A stretch of DNA of 64,000 nt. Source: Streptomyces tropicalis. Lineage in GTDB: Bacteria; Actinomycetota; Actinomycetes; Streptomycetales; Streptomycetaceae. The stretch covers positions 248,001 through 312,000 of the forward strand of contig NZ_JARJBB010000007.1 of NCBI RefSeq assembly GCF_029269835.1, given 5' to 3'. This document shows positions 8,978 to 17,807 of the stretch, one piece after another. Position 1 is the first letter of the stretch. Each line of letters begins with the position of its first letter. The notes below the pieces were generated by a model. The model saw only the letters and a list, made by a program, of their open reading frames with translations, did no database searches and had not been told where the DNA came from. The translations under genes were made by a program, and so were the position numbers.

Positions 8978-9874
8978 GTGGACCTCAGCACCCTGGAGAC
9001 CGAGACCCGCAACGAGCGGACCACCGACCTGGACCGCATGCCGCTGCCCGAGCTGCTCTCGGTCATGAACGCGGAGGACCTCACCGTGGCGCAGGCGGTG
9101 CGCGAGGCGCTGCCGCAGATCGGTGCCGCCGTGGAGGCGATCGCCGTGTCGCTGCGGCGCGGCGGGCGGCTGGTCTACCTGGGCGCGGGGACGAGCGGCC
9201 GGATCGGCCTGCTCGACGCCGTGGAGTGCCCGCCCACCTTCGGCACCTCCCCGGAGCAGGTCGTCGGCCTGCTCTCGGGCGGTCCGGGCGCGTTCGCGGT
9301 GGCGGTCGAGGGTGCCGAGGACGAGCCCGGGCGGGCGGTGGCCGACCTCGACGCGATCGGCCTCACCGCCCGCGACACGGTGGTCGGGCTCGCCGCCAGC
9401 GGCCGCACCCCCTACGTCGTGGGCGGTCTGCGGCACGCCGCCGCGCGCGGCGCGACAACGGTGTCGGTGGCCTGCAACCGCGATGCCGTCGTCAGCCGCC
9501 ACGCCGATGTGGCGATCGAGGTGCCGACCGGGCCGGAGGTCCTCACCGGCTCCACCCGGCTCAAGGCGGGCACCGCCCAGAAGATGGTCTGCAACATGCT
9601 CTCCACCGCGTCGATGGTGCAGGTGGGCAAGGTCTACGGGAACCTGATGGTCGACGTCCGGGCCAGCAACGACAAGCTCGTCGACCGGGCCCGGCGCATC
9701 GTCGTCGAGGCCACCGGGGCCGCCCCCGACGCCGCCGCCGAGGCGCTGCGGGCGTGCGGCGGCCACGCCAAGACGGCCGTCGTGATGCTCCTGGCCCCGT
9801 GCAGCGCCGAGGAGGCCGCCCGGCGCCTCGAGCGCGCGGGCGGCGACACCCGGACCGCCCTCGGCCGCACCTGA
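8978..9874 (+). CDS. murQ: N-acetylmuramic acid 6-phosphate etherase
   Basis: MurQ removes the lactyl ether from MurNAc-6-phosphate to give GlcNAc-6-phosphate and D-lactate, so wall sugars feed into amino-sugar metabolism. The motif GAGTSGRIG lies at residues 69–77, followed by VECPPTFG and GSTRLKAGTAQKMVCNML. NLMVDVRASNDKL, typical of MurQ, is also present. The length of 298 aa matches the family. GTG 8978 has an AAAGGA site about ten bases upstream and lies 53 bases after murR, so the two form one operon. Confidence 0.95.
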   Translation: MDLSTLETETRNERTTDLDRMPLPELLSVMNAEDLTVAQAVREALPQIGAAVEAIAVSLRRGGRLVYLGAGTSGRIGLLDAVECPPTFGTSPEQVVGLLSGGPGAFAVAVEGAEDEPGRAVADLDAIGLTARDTVVGLAASGRTPYVVGGLRHAAARGATTVSVACNRDAVVSRHADVAIEVPTGPEVLTGSTRLKAGTAQKMVCNMLSTASMVQVGKVYGNLMVDVRASNDKLVDRARRIVVEATGAAPDAAAEALRACGGHAKTAVVMLLAPCSAEEAARRLERAGGDTRTALGRT

Positions 9875-9883
9875 CGCGCCCTT

Positions 9884-9911
9884 CCCCGCGGCGGCCGGGC
9901 CGGCCGCGGGG
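9884..9911. terminator. Bidirectional hairpin between murQ and the debranching-enzyme gene
   Basis: CCCCGCGGC (9884–9892) pairs with GCCGCGGGG (9903–9911) around a 10-base loop. It sits in the 50-base gap between two convergent stop codons, so it can end transcription from both sides. Confidence 0.65.
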
Positions 9912-9924
9912 AGGCGCCGCCCGG

Positions 9925-12063
9925 TCAGCCGGAGACCAGGGTCGTCCCGGCGGGCGGGGTCGCGGACACCGTGCCGTCCGCGGCGACCTCGACGTCCATC
10001 CGCGCTCCGGCGACCTGCAGCCCGGTGACGGTCAACGGGCCGTACCGCCGGGCGAATCCGGGCGCGAGGGTGACCGTCCCGGCGGGGACGTCCGCGTCGA
10101 GGCCCAGGGCGGCGCGCAGCACCAGGACCGCCGAGGCCGCGGCCCACGCCTGGGGGCGGCAGGACGCCGGGTAGGGGGCGGGGTGCGCGCCCGGCGCGCC
10201 GCCGTGGCCGGCGTAGAGCTCCGGCAGCCGGCCGCCGAACGCGTCCGCCGCCTCCAGCAGCCCGGCCGCCAGCGGCGCCGCCGCGTCCGGGAAGCCCGCC
10301 CGGACCAGGCCGTGCACGGCGATCGCGGTGTCGTGCGGCCAGATGGAACCGATGTGGTAGCCGTACGGGTTGAAGCCCACCGCCTCCCCGGAGAGGGTGC
10401 GCAGACCGTGGCCGGAGTCGAGGTCGCCGCGGGTGAGCCGGGCCGCCAGCGTGGCGCTCTCCTCGTCGTTCAGCAGGCCGGTGCCGAGGAGGTGGCCGAA
10501 GGCCGAGGTGACCGCGTCCACGGGCCTGCCGTCGCGGTCCAGTGCGACCGCCGGGTAGGGGCCGTGTGCGTCCTCGACCCAGAAGCGCTCGCGGAAGCGG
10601 CCGGCGAGCCGGTGGGCCCAGTCCTCCCACGCGTCGGCGCCCGGGCGTCCGAACGCCCGCAGCAGCGCCGCCCCGCCGCGGGCCGCCTCGTGGGCGTACG
10701 CCTGCACCTCGCACAGCGCGATCGGCGGATCCGCGAGCCGGCCGTCCTGGTGGCGGATGGAGTCGCCGGAGTCCTTCCAGCCCTGGTTGGCCAGGCCCCG
10801 GCCGGTCCGGTCGACGTACTTGAGGAATCCGTCGCCGTCGGCCGCGGCCTGGTCGCGCATCCACGCGAGGGCGGCCTCGGCGTGCGGCAGCAGCGGCTCC
10901 ACCTCCGCCGGGTCGAGGCCCCAGCGCCAGGCGTCGTGGAGCAGGGTGACCCACAGGGGGGTGGCGTCCACCGTGCCGTAGTAGACCGGCGGCAGTGCGA
11001 AGGCGTCGGTGAAGTTCTGGGTGCCGCGGCGCACTTCGTGCAGGATCCGGCCCGGCTGCTCGTCGGTGTCCGGGTCGGTCGTGGTGCCCTGGCGCCGGGC
11101 CAGCGTCCGCAGGGTGCCGGCCGCCAGGTCCGTGCCGAGCGGCAGCAGCATGCGGGCGGCCCACAGCGCGTCGCGGCCGAAGAGGGTGAGGAACCAGGGC
11201 GCCCCCGCGGCCAGGAACTGGTCGGCGCGGTGCTCCGGGCCCGCGGGGGCCTCCGCCGACCGCGGGTCGGTCAGGCGCAGGCCGTCGAGGTCGGCGACGG
11301 ACTGCCGCAGCCACCGGTCGAGGCGGCGGTCCGCGCTGTGCAGCGCCGGGGTGCGCCAGGGCGCCGTGCCGGGCCCGGCCCCGGGGAACTGGTCGCCGTC
11401 GGCATGGGCCGCCGTGACGCGCAGGAGCGCCGTCCAGGAGGCCCCGGGGTCGAGCTGCACGTCGTAGGAGAGCCGGCCCGCGGCGGCGTCCAGGGCGGCG
11501 GGGGCCGGATCGGCGGCCAGGCGGACCCCGAAGGTGTCCTGCTGCCAGGCCAGTTCACCGGGACCGGCCGCCGTGGCCGGCACCGGTGGCCGCCGGCGGC
11601 CCGACTTCACGTCCTCCATCGGGGCCAGGTCCGTGCCGGCGGCGACGGTCAGCCGCAGCGCGACGCGCCGGATCCCGGAGTTGACGATCTCGAGGTTCTC
11701 CTCCCACTGCCCCGCCCGGACGGCGCGGCGGCGGTACAGGACGACCGCCGGGTCCGGCGTCGTCTCGCCGAGACCGCGCAGGACGGCCTGGAAATCCGCG
11801 TGCCCGGCCCCGCGGAAGCCGCCGGCGACCGGGGCGAGCGGGACTCCTTCGACCGTGACGGCCAGCCGGGCGAGCGCCCTGCGGTCGCCGTGGAAGAAGC
11901 CGTCGGCGCCGGACCCGAGCCCGCCGTCGGGGCGGGAGATCACGAAGCTGGGTGCGTGGAGCGTGACGACCGCGTCGTGCAGAAACGGCTGCAGGCCCTC
12001 GCTGTCCTGAGCGTCCGTCACTTCCGGGTTGCTGCTGTCCTGGGTCTTGACAGTGGTGTCCAA
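9925..12063 (-). CDS. Glycogen-debranching-like / amylo-alpha-1,6-glucosidase family hydrolase
   Basis: This is a protein of about 712 residues with a GDE N-terminal domain (about residues 20–210, with LHAPSFVISRPDGGLGSGAD) and a C-terminal (alpha/alpha)6 glucosidase domain. The C-terminal part has WFLTLFGRDALWAARM, GRILHEVRRGTQNFT, NQGWKDSGDSIRHQDG and GYHIGSIWPHDTAIA, the usual motifs of bacterial amylo-alpha-1,6-glucosidases. No signal peptide is visible, so it should act in the cytosol on an imported oligosaccharide. The start is uncertain: TTG 12063 has a GAGAGG site ten bases upstream, and GTG 12021 is the alternative. It diverges from a LacI regulator and sugar ABC genes. Confidence 0.85.
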   Translation of the reverse strand: MDTTVKTQDSSNPEVTDAQDSEGLQPFLHDAVVTLHAPSFVISRPDGGLGSGADGFFHGDRRALARLAVTVEGVPLAPVAGGFRGAGHADFQAVLRGLGETTPDPAVVLYRRRAVRAGQWEENLEIVNSGIRRVALRLTVAAGTDLAPMEDVKSGRRRPPVPATAAGPGELAWQQDTFGVRLAADPAPAALDAAAGRLSYDVQLDPGASWTALLRVTAAHADGDQFPGAGPGTAPWRTPALHSADRRLDRWLRQSVADLDGLRLTDPRSAEAPAGPEHRADQFLAAGAPWFLTLFGRDALWAARMLLPLGTDLAAGTLRTLARRQGTTTDPDTDEQPGRILHEVRRGTQNFTDAFALPPVYYGTVDATPLWVTLLHDAWRWGLDPAEVEPLLPHAEAALAWMRDQAAADGDGFLKYVDRTGRGLANQGWKDSGDSIRHQDGRLADPPIALCEVQAYAHEAARGGAALLRAFGRPGADAWEDWAHRLAGRFRERFWVEDAHGPYPAVALDRDGRPVDAVTSAFGHLLGTGLLNDEESATLAARLTRGDLDSGHGLRTLSGEAVGFNPYGYHIGSIWPHDTAIAVHGLVRAGFPDAAAPLAAGLLEAADAFGGRLPELYAGHGGAPGAHPAPYPASCRPQAWAAASAVLVLRAALGLDADVPAGTVTLAPGFARRYGPLTVTGLQVAGARMDVEVAADGTVSATPPAGTTLVSG

Positions 12064-12090
12064 AAGAGAAGAGCCTCTCAGCGTTAGATC

Positions 12091-12141
12091 GTTCCAAAAA
12101 CAGTAAGTGCCTGTACAAAGCGCTGGCAATGCTTTTGGAAC
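12091..12141. promoter_or_regulatory. Probable LacI-type operator and divergent promoter
   Basis: A perfect inverted repeat GTTCCAAAA (12091–12099) and TTTTGGAAC (12133–12141) brackets a LacI-style element CAAAGCGCTGGCAATG (12116–12131) centred on GCGC. It lies in the gap between the debranching enzyme and the LacI gene. The adjoining LacI protein is the obvious candidate to bind here and control both directions. The site is inferred from sequence only. Confidence 0.55.
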
Positions 12142-12193
12142 GCTCAAATCGCAACCACTCTGCTCTGCCAGCCCTTCACCGTCGGAGACCCTC

Positions 12194-13276
12194 ATGTCCC
12201 GCTCCACCAGCAGCCCTTCGGCCAGGGGCGGTCCGGTGACCCTCGCCATGGTCGCCCGGCGGGCCGGAGTGTCGCCGCAGACGGTGTCCAACGCGCTCAA
12301 CTCCCCCGGCCGGCTGCGCCCCGAGACCCTGGAGCGGGTGCGCCGGGCCGTCGACGAGATGGACTACCGCCCCAGCCGGGCCGCGCAGGCGCTGCGCACC
12401 CGCTCCAGCAGGCTCATCGGCTACGGCGTCCAGCCCGCCCCCGCCGCCACCGCGGCCCCCGTGATGGACCGGTTCCTGCACGCCCTGTCGCAGGCCGCCG
12501 ACGAGGCCGGCCACCGGATCCTGCTCTTCGCGGCGCCGCCCGGCGATCCGACGCTGCACGGCTTCGAGGACCTGCTCGGCCGGCACGAGGTCGACGGATT
12601 CGTCCTCAGCGGCACGGCACTTCACGACCCGCGCCAGGCGTGGCTCGCCAAGCGGGGCGTGCCGTTCGTCGGGTTCGGCCGGATGTGGTCGAAGCGCCAG
12701 ATCGGCGACTGGGTGGACGTCGACGGCGCGTTCGGCACGGACGCGGCCGTCGAGCACCTGGTCGCCGCAGGGCACCGCCGGATCGGCTTCCTCGGCTGGC
12801 CGCGCGGCTCCGGGGTCGGCGACGACCGGGCCCGGGGCTGGCAGCGGGCCATGCGGCGGCACGCACTGCCCACGCGCGGACGGCGGGTGGAGAGCGTCGA
12901 CGACGTCGAGGCGGCGAGCGGCGCGGTGAAGCCGCTGCTCGACGCCGGGGCGACGGCCGTCGTCGCGGCCAGCGACATGCTGGCGCTCGGCTGCTACCAG
13001 GCCCTGCGCGAGCGGGATGCCGCCGTCGGCCGGGACGTCGCCGTGATCGGTTTCGACGACTCCCCCACCGCCTCGATCCTCTCGCCCGGCCTCGCCAGCG
13101 TCGCCCAGCCGCTGGAGGCGGTCGGCCGGGAGTGCGTCCGCCTGCTGCTCGCGCGGATGGCCGACGCCGACGCCCCGCCGGAACGCCTCCTGCTGGAGCC
13201 CTCCCTCGTGATCCGCGACAGCTGCCCGGACACCGGCCCGGACCCGCACGGTCCGCCCCCGCCGTACGGCGCCTAG
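12194..13276 (+). CDS. LacI-family transcriptional regulator
   Basis: This is a 360-residue repressor with an N-terminal LacI helix-turn-helix (TLAMVARRAGVSPQTVSNAL, about residues 16–35), a hinge at RPSRAAQALRTRSS, and a periplasmic-binding-like sensor domain. The sensor domain has VDGFVLSGT, VIGFDDSPTASILSPGL and SVAQPLEAVGRECVRLLL. It precedes a sugar ABC operon and diverges from the debranching enzyme, so it should sense an imported glucan-derived sugar. ATG 12194 has a GGAGA site; the open frame upstream is not homologous. Confidence 0.92.
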   Translation: MSRSTSSPSARGGPVTLAMVARRAGVSPQTVSNALNSPGRLRPETLERVRRAVDEMDYRPSRAAQALRTRSSRLIGYGVQPAPAATAAPVMDRFLHALSQAADEAGHRILLFAAPPGDPTLHGFEDLLGRHEVDGFVLSGTALHDPRQAWLAKRGVPFVGFGRMWSKRQIGDWVDVDGAFGTDAAVEHLVAAGHRRIGFLGWPRGSGVGDDRARGWQRAMRRHALPTRGRRVESVDDVEAASGAVKPLLDAGATAVVAASDMLALGCYQALRERDAAVGRDVAVIGFDDSPTASILSPGLASVAQPLEAVGRECVRLLLARMADADAPPERLLLEPSLVIRDSCPDTGPDPHGPPPPYGA

Positions 13277-13387
13277 GCGGCGGGCCGGGCCCGCACCGCC
13301 TCCCACAGCACCCCCCGCACCATCCCGGTGCCGCGGACATCCGCGGCACCGGCAGAGCCGCACGTCCCCTCAGCCCCGGAGGAACAC

Positions 13388-14632
13388 ATGACCACCCGCA
13401 CGGCCGCCGCCGCTCTCGTCACGTGTACGGCACTTCTGACCGCCACCGGCTGCTCCTCGAGCTTCGGCAACGACCCGAAGACCACCCAGGACAGCGGCGG
13501 GCAGCAGCACCTGACGGTGCTGATCGCCACCTCGGGCGACGCCGAGACCGACGCGGTCAAGGAGGCGACGGCCGCGTACGCGAAGGAGTCCGGCAACACG
13601 GTGACCGTGCAGGTCGCCAAGGACATGAACCAGCAGCTCGCGCAGGCCTTCGCGGGCCACAAGCCGCCGGACGTCTTCTACGTGAACTCCGACCAGTTCG
13701 CGAACTACGCGAAGGCGGGCTCGCTGTACGCCTACGGCGACCGGATCCCCGACGCGAACGCCTTCTCCGCGCAGCTGCGGGCCTCCTTCACCCATGACGG
13801 CAAGCTGGTGTGCCTGCCCAAGGACACCTCCACGCTGGCCCTGGCCGTCAACACCCGCCTGTGGAAGAAGGCCGGCCTGACCGACCGCGACTACCCGACC
13901 ACCTGGGCCCAGCTCGCCACCGTGGCGCGCAAGCTGACCGGGGGCAAGGTCACGGGTCTGGTCACCAGCAACGAGTACCAGCGCCTCGGCGTCTTCATGA
14001 AGCAGGCTGGCGGCTGGGTCACGGACCCGGGGCAGAAGCGGATGACCGCCGACAGCGCCGCGAACGCGAAGGGGCTCGCCTTCGTGCAGTCGATGCTGAA
14101 GTCGGGCGTGATGAAGTACGCCCAGCAGGTCGACGCGGGCTGGGCCGGCGAGGCCTTCGGCAAGGGCCGGGCCGCCATGACCATCGAGGGCAACTGGCTC
14201 ACCGGGGCCATGAAGCTCGACTACCCCGGCGTCGACTACAAGGTGGTGGAGCTGCCGGCCGGTCCGGCCGGGAAGGCCACGCTCGCCTTCAGCAACTGCT
14301 GGGGCGTGGCCACCGGGAGCGCCCATCGCGCCGCCGCGGTCGACCTGGTGAAGTACCTCAGCACCGACAAGCAGCAGCTCGCGTTCGCCGACGCCTTCGG
14401 CGTCATGCCCTCCCGCACCGGTGCGCTGGCCGAGTTCGCCCGGCGGGACCCGGGCGCGAAGGCGTGGGCCGACGGCACCCGGTACGCGCAGGGACCGGTG
14501 ACGATAGCCGGGTTCGACAAGGTGCTGGGCCAGTTCAACACGGATCTCCAGTCGCTGCGCACCACCGACCCGAAGACGATCCTCGCCGCTCTGCAGCGCA
14601 ACGGCGGACAGGCCCTGACGAAGGGCGACTGA
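13388..14632 (+). CDS. Sugar ABC transporter substrate-binding lipoprotein
   Basis: This is a 414-residue extracellular solute-binding protein of family 1. A type II signal peptide ends in the lipobox LTATGC (Cys about residue 22), so the protein is lipid-anchored outside the membrane. Family features include an NSDQFANYAKAGSLY segment, MTIEGNWLTGAM and FSNCWGVATGS. ATG 13388 has a GGAGG site. It is the first of three transport genes. The cargo is probably an oligosaccharide, judging from the LacI regulator and debranching enzyme nearby. Confidence 0.92.
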   Translation: MTTRTAAAALVTCTALLTATGCSSSFGNDPKTTQDSGGQQHLTVLIATSGDAETDAVKEATAAYAKESGNTVTVQVAKDMNQQLAQAFAGHKPPDVFYVNSDQFANYAKAGSLYAYGDRIPDANAFSAQLRASFTHDGKLVCLPKDTSTLALAVNTRLWKKAGLTDRDYPTTWAQLATVARKLTGGKVTGLVTSNEYQRLGVFMKQAGGWVTDPGQKRMTADSAANAKGLAFVQSMLKSGVMKYAQQVDAGWAGEAFGKGRAAMTIEGNWLTGAMKLDYPGVDYKVVELPAGPAGKATLAFSNCWGVATGSAHRAAAVDLVKYLSTDKQQLAFADAFGVMPSRTGALAEFARRDPGAKAWADGTRYAQGPVTIAGFDKVLGQFNTDLQSLRTTDPKTILAALQRNGGQALTKGD

Positions 14633-14638
14633 ACCGTC

Positions 14639-15682
14639 ATGCCCCGCACCGCACGCCGTGGCGAGGGCGCCTGGGGCTGGCTGTTCGTCAGCCCCATGGT
14701 CCTCGTCCTCGGCCTGTTCCTCGTCCTGCCGATCCTGATGGCGCTGTGGGTGAGCCTGCTGCACTGGGACGGCCAGTCCAACCCGTTCAGCAGCCGGGCC
14801 CACTTCGTCGGCCTGGACAACTACCGGTCACTGCTCACCGAGGACGGCCTGGACCGCACCCTGTTCGCGACCTCGCTGCGGAACAACGCCTACTACGTGC
14901 TGCTCACCGTGCCGCTGCAGACGCTCCTCGCCCTGGTGCTGGCGCTCGTCGTCAACCAGCGCATGCTGCGCGGCCGCAGCGCCCTGCGCACCGCGTTCTT
15001 CTTCCCGTCCGTGACCAGCTCCATCGCTGTCTCCACCGTCTTCCTCTTCCTGTTCCAGGGCAGCGGTGCGGTCAACACGCTGCTGGCGTGGGCGGGGGTG
15101 AAGGGCCCGAACTGGTACGCCGACCCGCGCGGCGTCCTGTCGCTGCTGCTGGGCGCCCTGGGCCTGGTGGATCCCGACCACCCCGTGGGTGTGCTCGCGA
15201 ACCACTCGATCCTGGGACTGTCCTGGTACCAGTGGCTGTCCGGGCCGTCGGTCGCCATGTGCACCATCATCCTGCTCTCGGTGTGGACGACGTCCGGGAC
15301 GTTCATGCTGATCTTCCTCGCCGCCCTCCAGGACATCCCGCGCGAGCTGGAGGAGTCGGCGGCCATCGAGGGCGCCGGCCGGTTCCAGATGCTGCGGTAC
15401 GTGACGCTGCCCGCGCTGCGGCCGGTCCTGTTCCTGGTCCTGACGCTGGGCCTGATCTCGACCTGGCAGGTCTTCGACCAGGTGTACGTGATGAGCCGTG
15501 GCGCGCCGGGCAACACGACGCTGACCCCGGCCTACCTGTCGTACTCCTCGGCCTTCGGGGACTCCGACTTCGGGCAGGGCGCGGCCATCGCCTTCGTGCT
15601 GCTCGCCCTGATCCTCGGCCTGACCGCGCTGCAGCGCCTCGCGCTGCGCGAGCGCACGCCCCGCACCCGGAGGAACCGATGA
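14639..15682 (+). CDS. Sugar ABC transporter permease (MalF-type)
   Basis: This is a 347-residue integral membrane subunit with about six spans, starting at GWLFVSPMVLVLGLFLVLPI. The EAA loop ELEESAAIEGAGRFQMLRYVTLP contacts the ATPase. It follows the binding-protein gene by six bases and its stop overlaps the next start (ATGA), so translation is coupled. No ATPase gene is present; Streptomyces sugar importers of this type usually share MsiK. Confidence 0.93.
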   Translation: MPRTARRGEGAWGWLFVSPMVLVLGLFLVLPILMALWVSLLHWDGQSNPFSSRAHFVGLDNYRSLLTEDGLDRTLFATSLRNNAYYVLLTVPLQTLLALVLALVVNQRMLRGRSALRTAFFFPSVTSSIAVSTVFLFLFQGSGAVNTLLAWAGVKGPNWYADPRGVLSLLLGALGLVDPDHPVGVLANHSILGLSWYQWLSGPSVAMCTIILLSVWTTSGTFMLIFLAALQDIPRELEESAAIEGAGRFQMLRYVTLPALRPVLFLVLTLGLISTWQVFDQVYVMSRGAPGNTTLTPAYLSYSSAFGDSDFGQGAAIAFVLLALILGLTALQRLALRERTPRTRRNR

Positions 15683-16578
15683 CCGTGAAGGACGCGACCG
15701 TCCGGGCCCCGGGGCGGCCGGTGCTGGGCCGCTTCCCGCTGCCGGCGCGGGTGGTGGGCTGGACGCTGGTCGCCGGCCTCGGCCTGCTGTACGTGCTGCC
15801 GTTCGTCCTCCAGCTGGTCACGGGCTTCAAGACCGATCCGGACGCGGCCGCGCACCCCCTGTCGCCGGTGCCCGTCACCCCGACGACCGCCGCCTACCAG
15901 CGGCTGTTCGGGCTGAGCCGGGCCGCTGACGGGGTGCCGTTCCTGCACTGGCTGGGCAACTCCGCCTTCGTCGCGGTGGTGGTCACGGCCGGGCGGGTGC
16001 TGTTCGACTCGATGGCGGGGTACGCGCTGGCCCGGCTGCGCTTCCCCGGTCGCTCGCTGCTGTTCGGGTTCGTGCTGGGGGTGATGGCGGTGCCGGGAGT
16101 GGCGCTGCTGATCCCGAAATTCCTGGTGCTGAACACCTTCGGGCTGTTCGACACGTACACGGGCATGATCCTGCCGCTGATGGTGGACGCGGCGGGGGTC
16201 TTCATCATGAAGCAGTTCTTCGAGTCGGTGCCGCGGGAGGTGGAGGAGGCCGCGCGGGTGGACGGCGCGGGCGTGTTCCGGGTCTTCTGGTCGGTGGTCC
16301 TGCCGATGGCGCGGCCGGCGCTCATCACCCTGACGATCCTGTCGTTCCAAGGCTCCTGGAACGAGTTCACCCACTTCCTGGTGGCCACCCAGTCCAGCCA
16401 GTACGAGACGCTGACGACGGGGCTCGCACGGTTCGTGTCGGGGGGACTGGGCAGCGGCACGCAGTACCCGCTGAAGCTGGCGGCGGCCCTGCTGTCCACG
16501 GTTCCGGTGGCGGTGCTGTTCTTCTGCTTCCAGCGGTACTTCGTACAGGGGGCCAACGCGGGAGCGGTCAAGGAATGA
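15679..16578 (+). CDS. Sugar ABC transporter permease (MalG-type)
   Basis: This is a 299-residue partner of the preceding permease. It has six membrane spans and the EAA motif EVEEAARVDGAGVFRVFWSVVLPMA. The start overlaps the previous stop in an ATGA. Its last 11 bases overlap the end of the convergent flippase-like gene, so the two genes meet tail to tail without a terminator. With the binding protein it forms the import channel of the LacI-controlled sugar system. Confidence 0.93.
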   Translation: MTVKDATVRAPGRPVLGRFPLPARVVGWTLVAGLGLLYVLPFVLQLVTGFKTDPDAAAHPLSPVPVTPTTAAYQRLFGLSRAADGVPFLHWLGNSAFVAVVVTAGRVLFDSMAGYALARLRFPGRSLLFGFVLGVMAVPGVALLIPKFLVLNTFGLFDTYTGMILPLMVDAAGVFIMKQFFESVPREVEEAARVDGAGVFRVFWSVVLPMARPALITLTILSFQGSWNEFTHFLVATQSSQYETLTTGLARFVSGGLGSGTQYPLKLAAALLSTVPVAVLFFCFQRYFVQGANAGAVKE

Positions 16579-17635
16579 CGTGCGGGCGGGCGTGCCGGGC
16601 GGCGAGCGTCAGGCCGAGCCAGCTCGTCCAGCCGATCGGCTGCAGGGCCCAGTAGCTGGCGATGCGGTAGAGGAGGGTGACCGCGATGGCCTGGTCGGGG
16701 CGCAGTCCGTACAGGACCAGGAGCGCGGCGAGGCCGGTCTCGACGATGCCGATGCCGCCGGGGGTGAGGCGGAGCGCTCCGGCCATCTGGGTGAGGGCGT
16801 AGGCGGTCAGCGTCACCCGCCAGGGCAGGGCGACGTCCAGCGCCCAGGCGCAGGCGGCGAGGCAGGCGGCGTCGAGGACCCAGTTGGCCAGGGCCAGCAG
16901 CGAGGGTGCGAGCCAGGGGCGCGGGCCCGGCCGGGTCGCCCGTACACGGCGGACGAGCCGCGACATCTGCTCCTCGATGCCCCACATCCGGCGGGAGCGC
17001 ACCCCGATGCGGCGCCACACGCGCCATGCGCGGCGCCGGACGGCCGTGAAGCGGGACAGGGCGGCCGCCCCGGCGGCGAGCAGGACGAGGAGGGCCGCCA
17101 TCCACAGCACCGCGGCCCGCAGCCCGGCGGGCCCGGCCGCGCCACCGGCGAGGACCCCGGCCACCAGCAGCAGGAACAGGGCGAGGGCGGACAGCACGCC
17201 GGAGACGGCGAGGACCGACCCGGCGAGGACCAGCGACACGCCTCGGCGCCGCAGCTGCCCGAACTGCCATGCGGCCGCGAACGCCGCGCCACCGGGAAGC
17301 GCGCCGGCCACGGCGTTGGCGGCCACGACCAGGGCCGTGACCACCGCGAGTCCCAGCCGGGCGCCCCCCATCACCAGCAGGCGGCGCTGCAGCGCCGCCA
17401 GGGAGAGCACCGACAGCGCCTCGAGCAGGGCCGCCGCCGCCAGGCGCGGCGGGCTGGCCGTCGGGATCAGGTGCAGGGCGGCGGCCAGGTCGTACCGCCG
17501 GTGCAGCGCGAGGGCGACCGCGGCCACCACGAGCACGGCCGACACCAGCCACCACACGGGGTGCCGGGCCCGGAACGGCGGTGGGCCGGGCGCCGGGTCC
17601 GCGGCGTCGTCCGTGGCGCCCGTCTCCTCTCTCAC
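16568..17635 (-). CDS. Lysylphosphatidylglycerol synthase TM-region / YbhN-type membrane protein
   Basis: This is a 355-residue integral membrane protein of the UPF0104/LPG_synthase_TM group. It has about eight spans and the family pattern LPGGAAFAAAWQFGQLRRRGVS. A C-terminal RLTPGGIGIVETGL segment is also characteristic. Such proteins flip or modify membrane lipids, or are uncharacterised. No lysyl-transfer domain follows, so enzymatic lysylation is not supported. The ribosome site at GTG 17635 is weak, but no better start lies before the first span. Confidence 0.8.
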   Translation of the reverse strand: MREETGATDDAADPAPGPPPFRARHPVWWLVSAVLVVAAVALALHRRYDLAAALHLIPTASPPRLAAAALLEALSVLSLAALQRRLLVMGGARLGLAVVTALVVAANAVAGALPGGAAFAAAWQFGQLRRRGVSLVLAGSVLAVSGVLSALALFLLLVAGVLAGGAAGPAGLRAAVLWMAALLVLLAAGAAALSRFTAVRRRAWRVWRRIGVRSRRMWGIEEQMSRLVRRVRATRPGPRPWLAPSLLALANWVLDAACLAACAWALDVALPWRVTLTAYALTQMAGALRLTPGGIGIVETGLAALLVLYGLRPDQAIAVTLLYRIASYWALQPIGWTSWLGLTLAARHARPHVIP

Positions 17636-17807
17636 ACGGCCACGCTACGGCGACTCCGCCTCCCGCGCGGGCAGCGACAGCAGGGTCGTGCCGCCGCCGG
17701 GGCGGCGGACCGCGGGGCCGGCTGCGGTCGCTCGTGGTGGGCGCCGTCGGCGAGGAGGAGCACGCGGCCCGCCCGGCGCGTGCGGTGCCCGACGGCGCCG
17801 AGCGGGC

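Noticed and set aside
8731..12087. A very long open frame on the plus strand across murQ and the antisense of the debranching gene
   Set aside because: Its translation is Arg/Gly/Ala-rich without domain motifs. murQ and the debranching enzyme are clear homologues in other frames. It is a GC-skew shadow.
16568..17635. Annotation as a full lysylphosphatidylglycerol synthetase (MprF)
   Set aside because: Only the membrane region is present and no aminoacyl-transfer domain follows, so the enzymatic name would overstate the evidence.
17636..17807. A further gene between the flippase-like gene and the protease inhibitor
   Set aside because: The open frames there lack ribosome sites and homology; only short GC-rich runs are seen.
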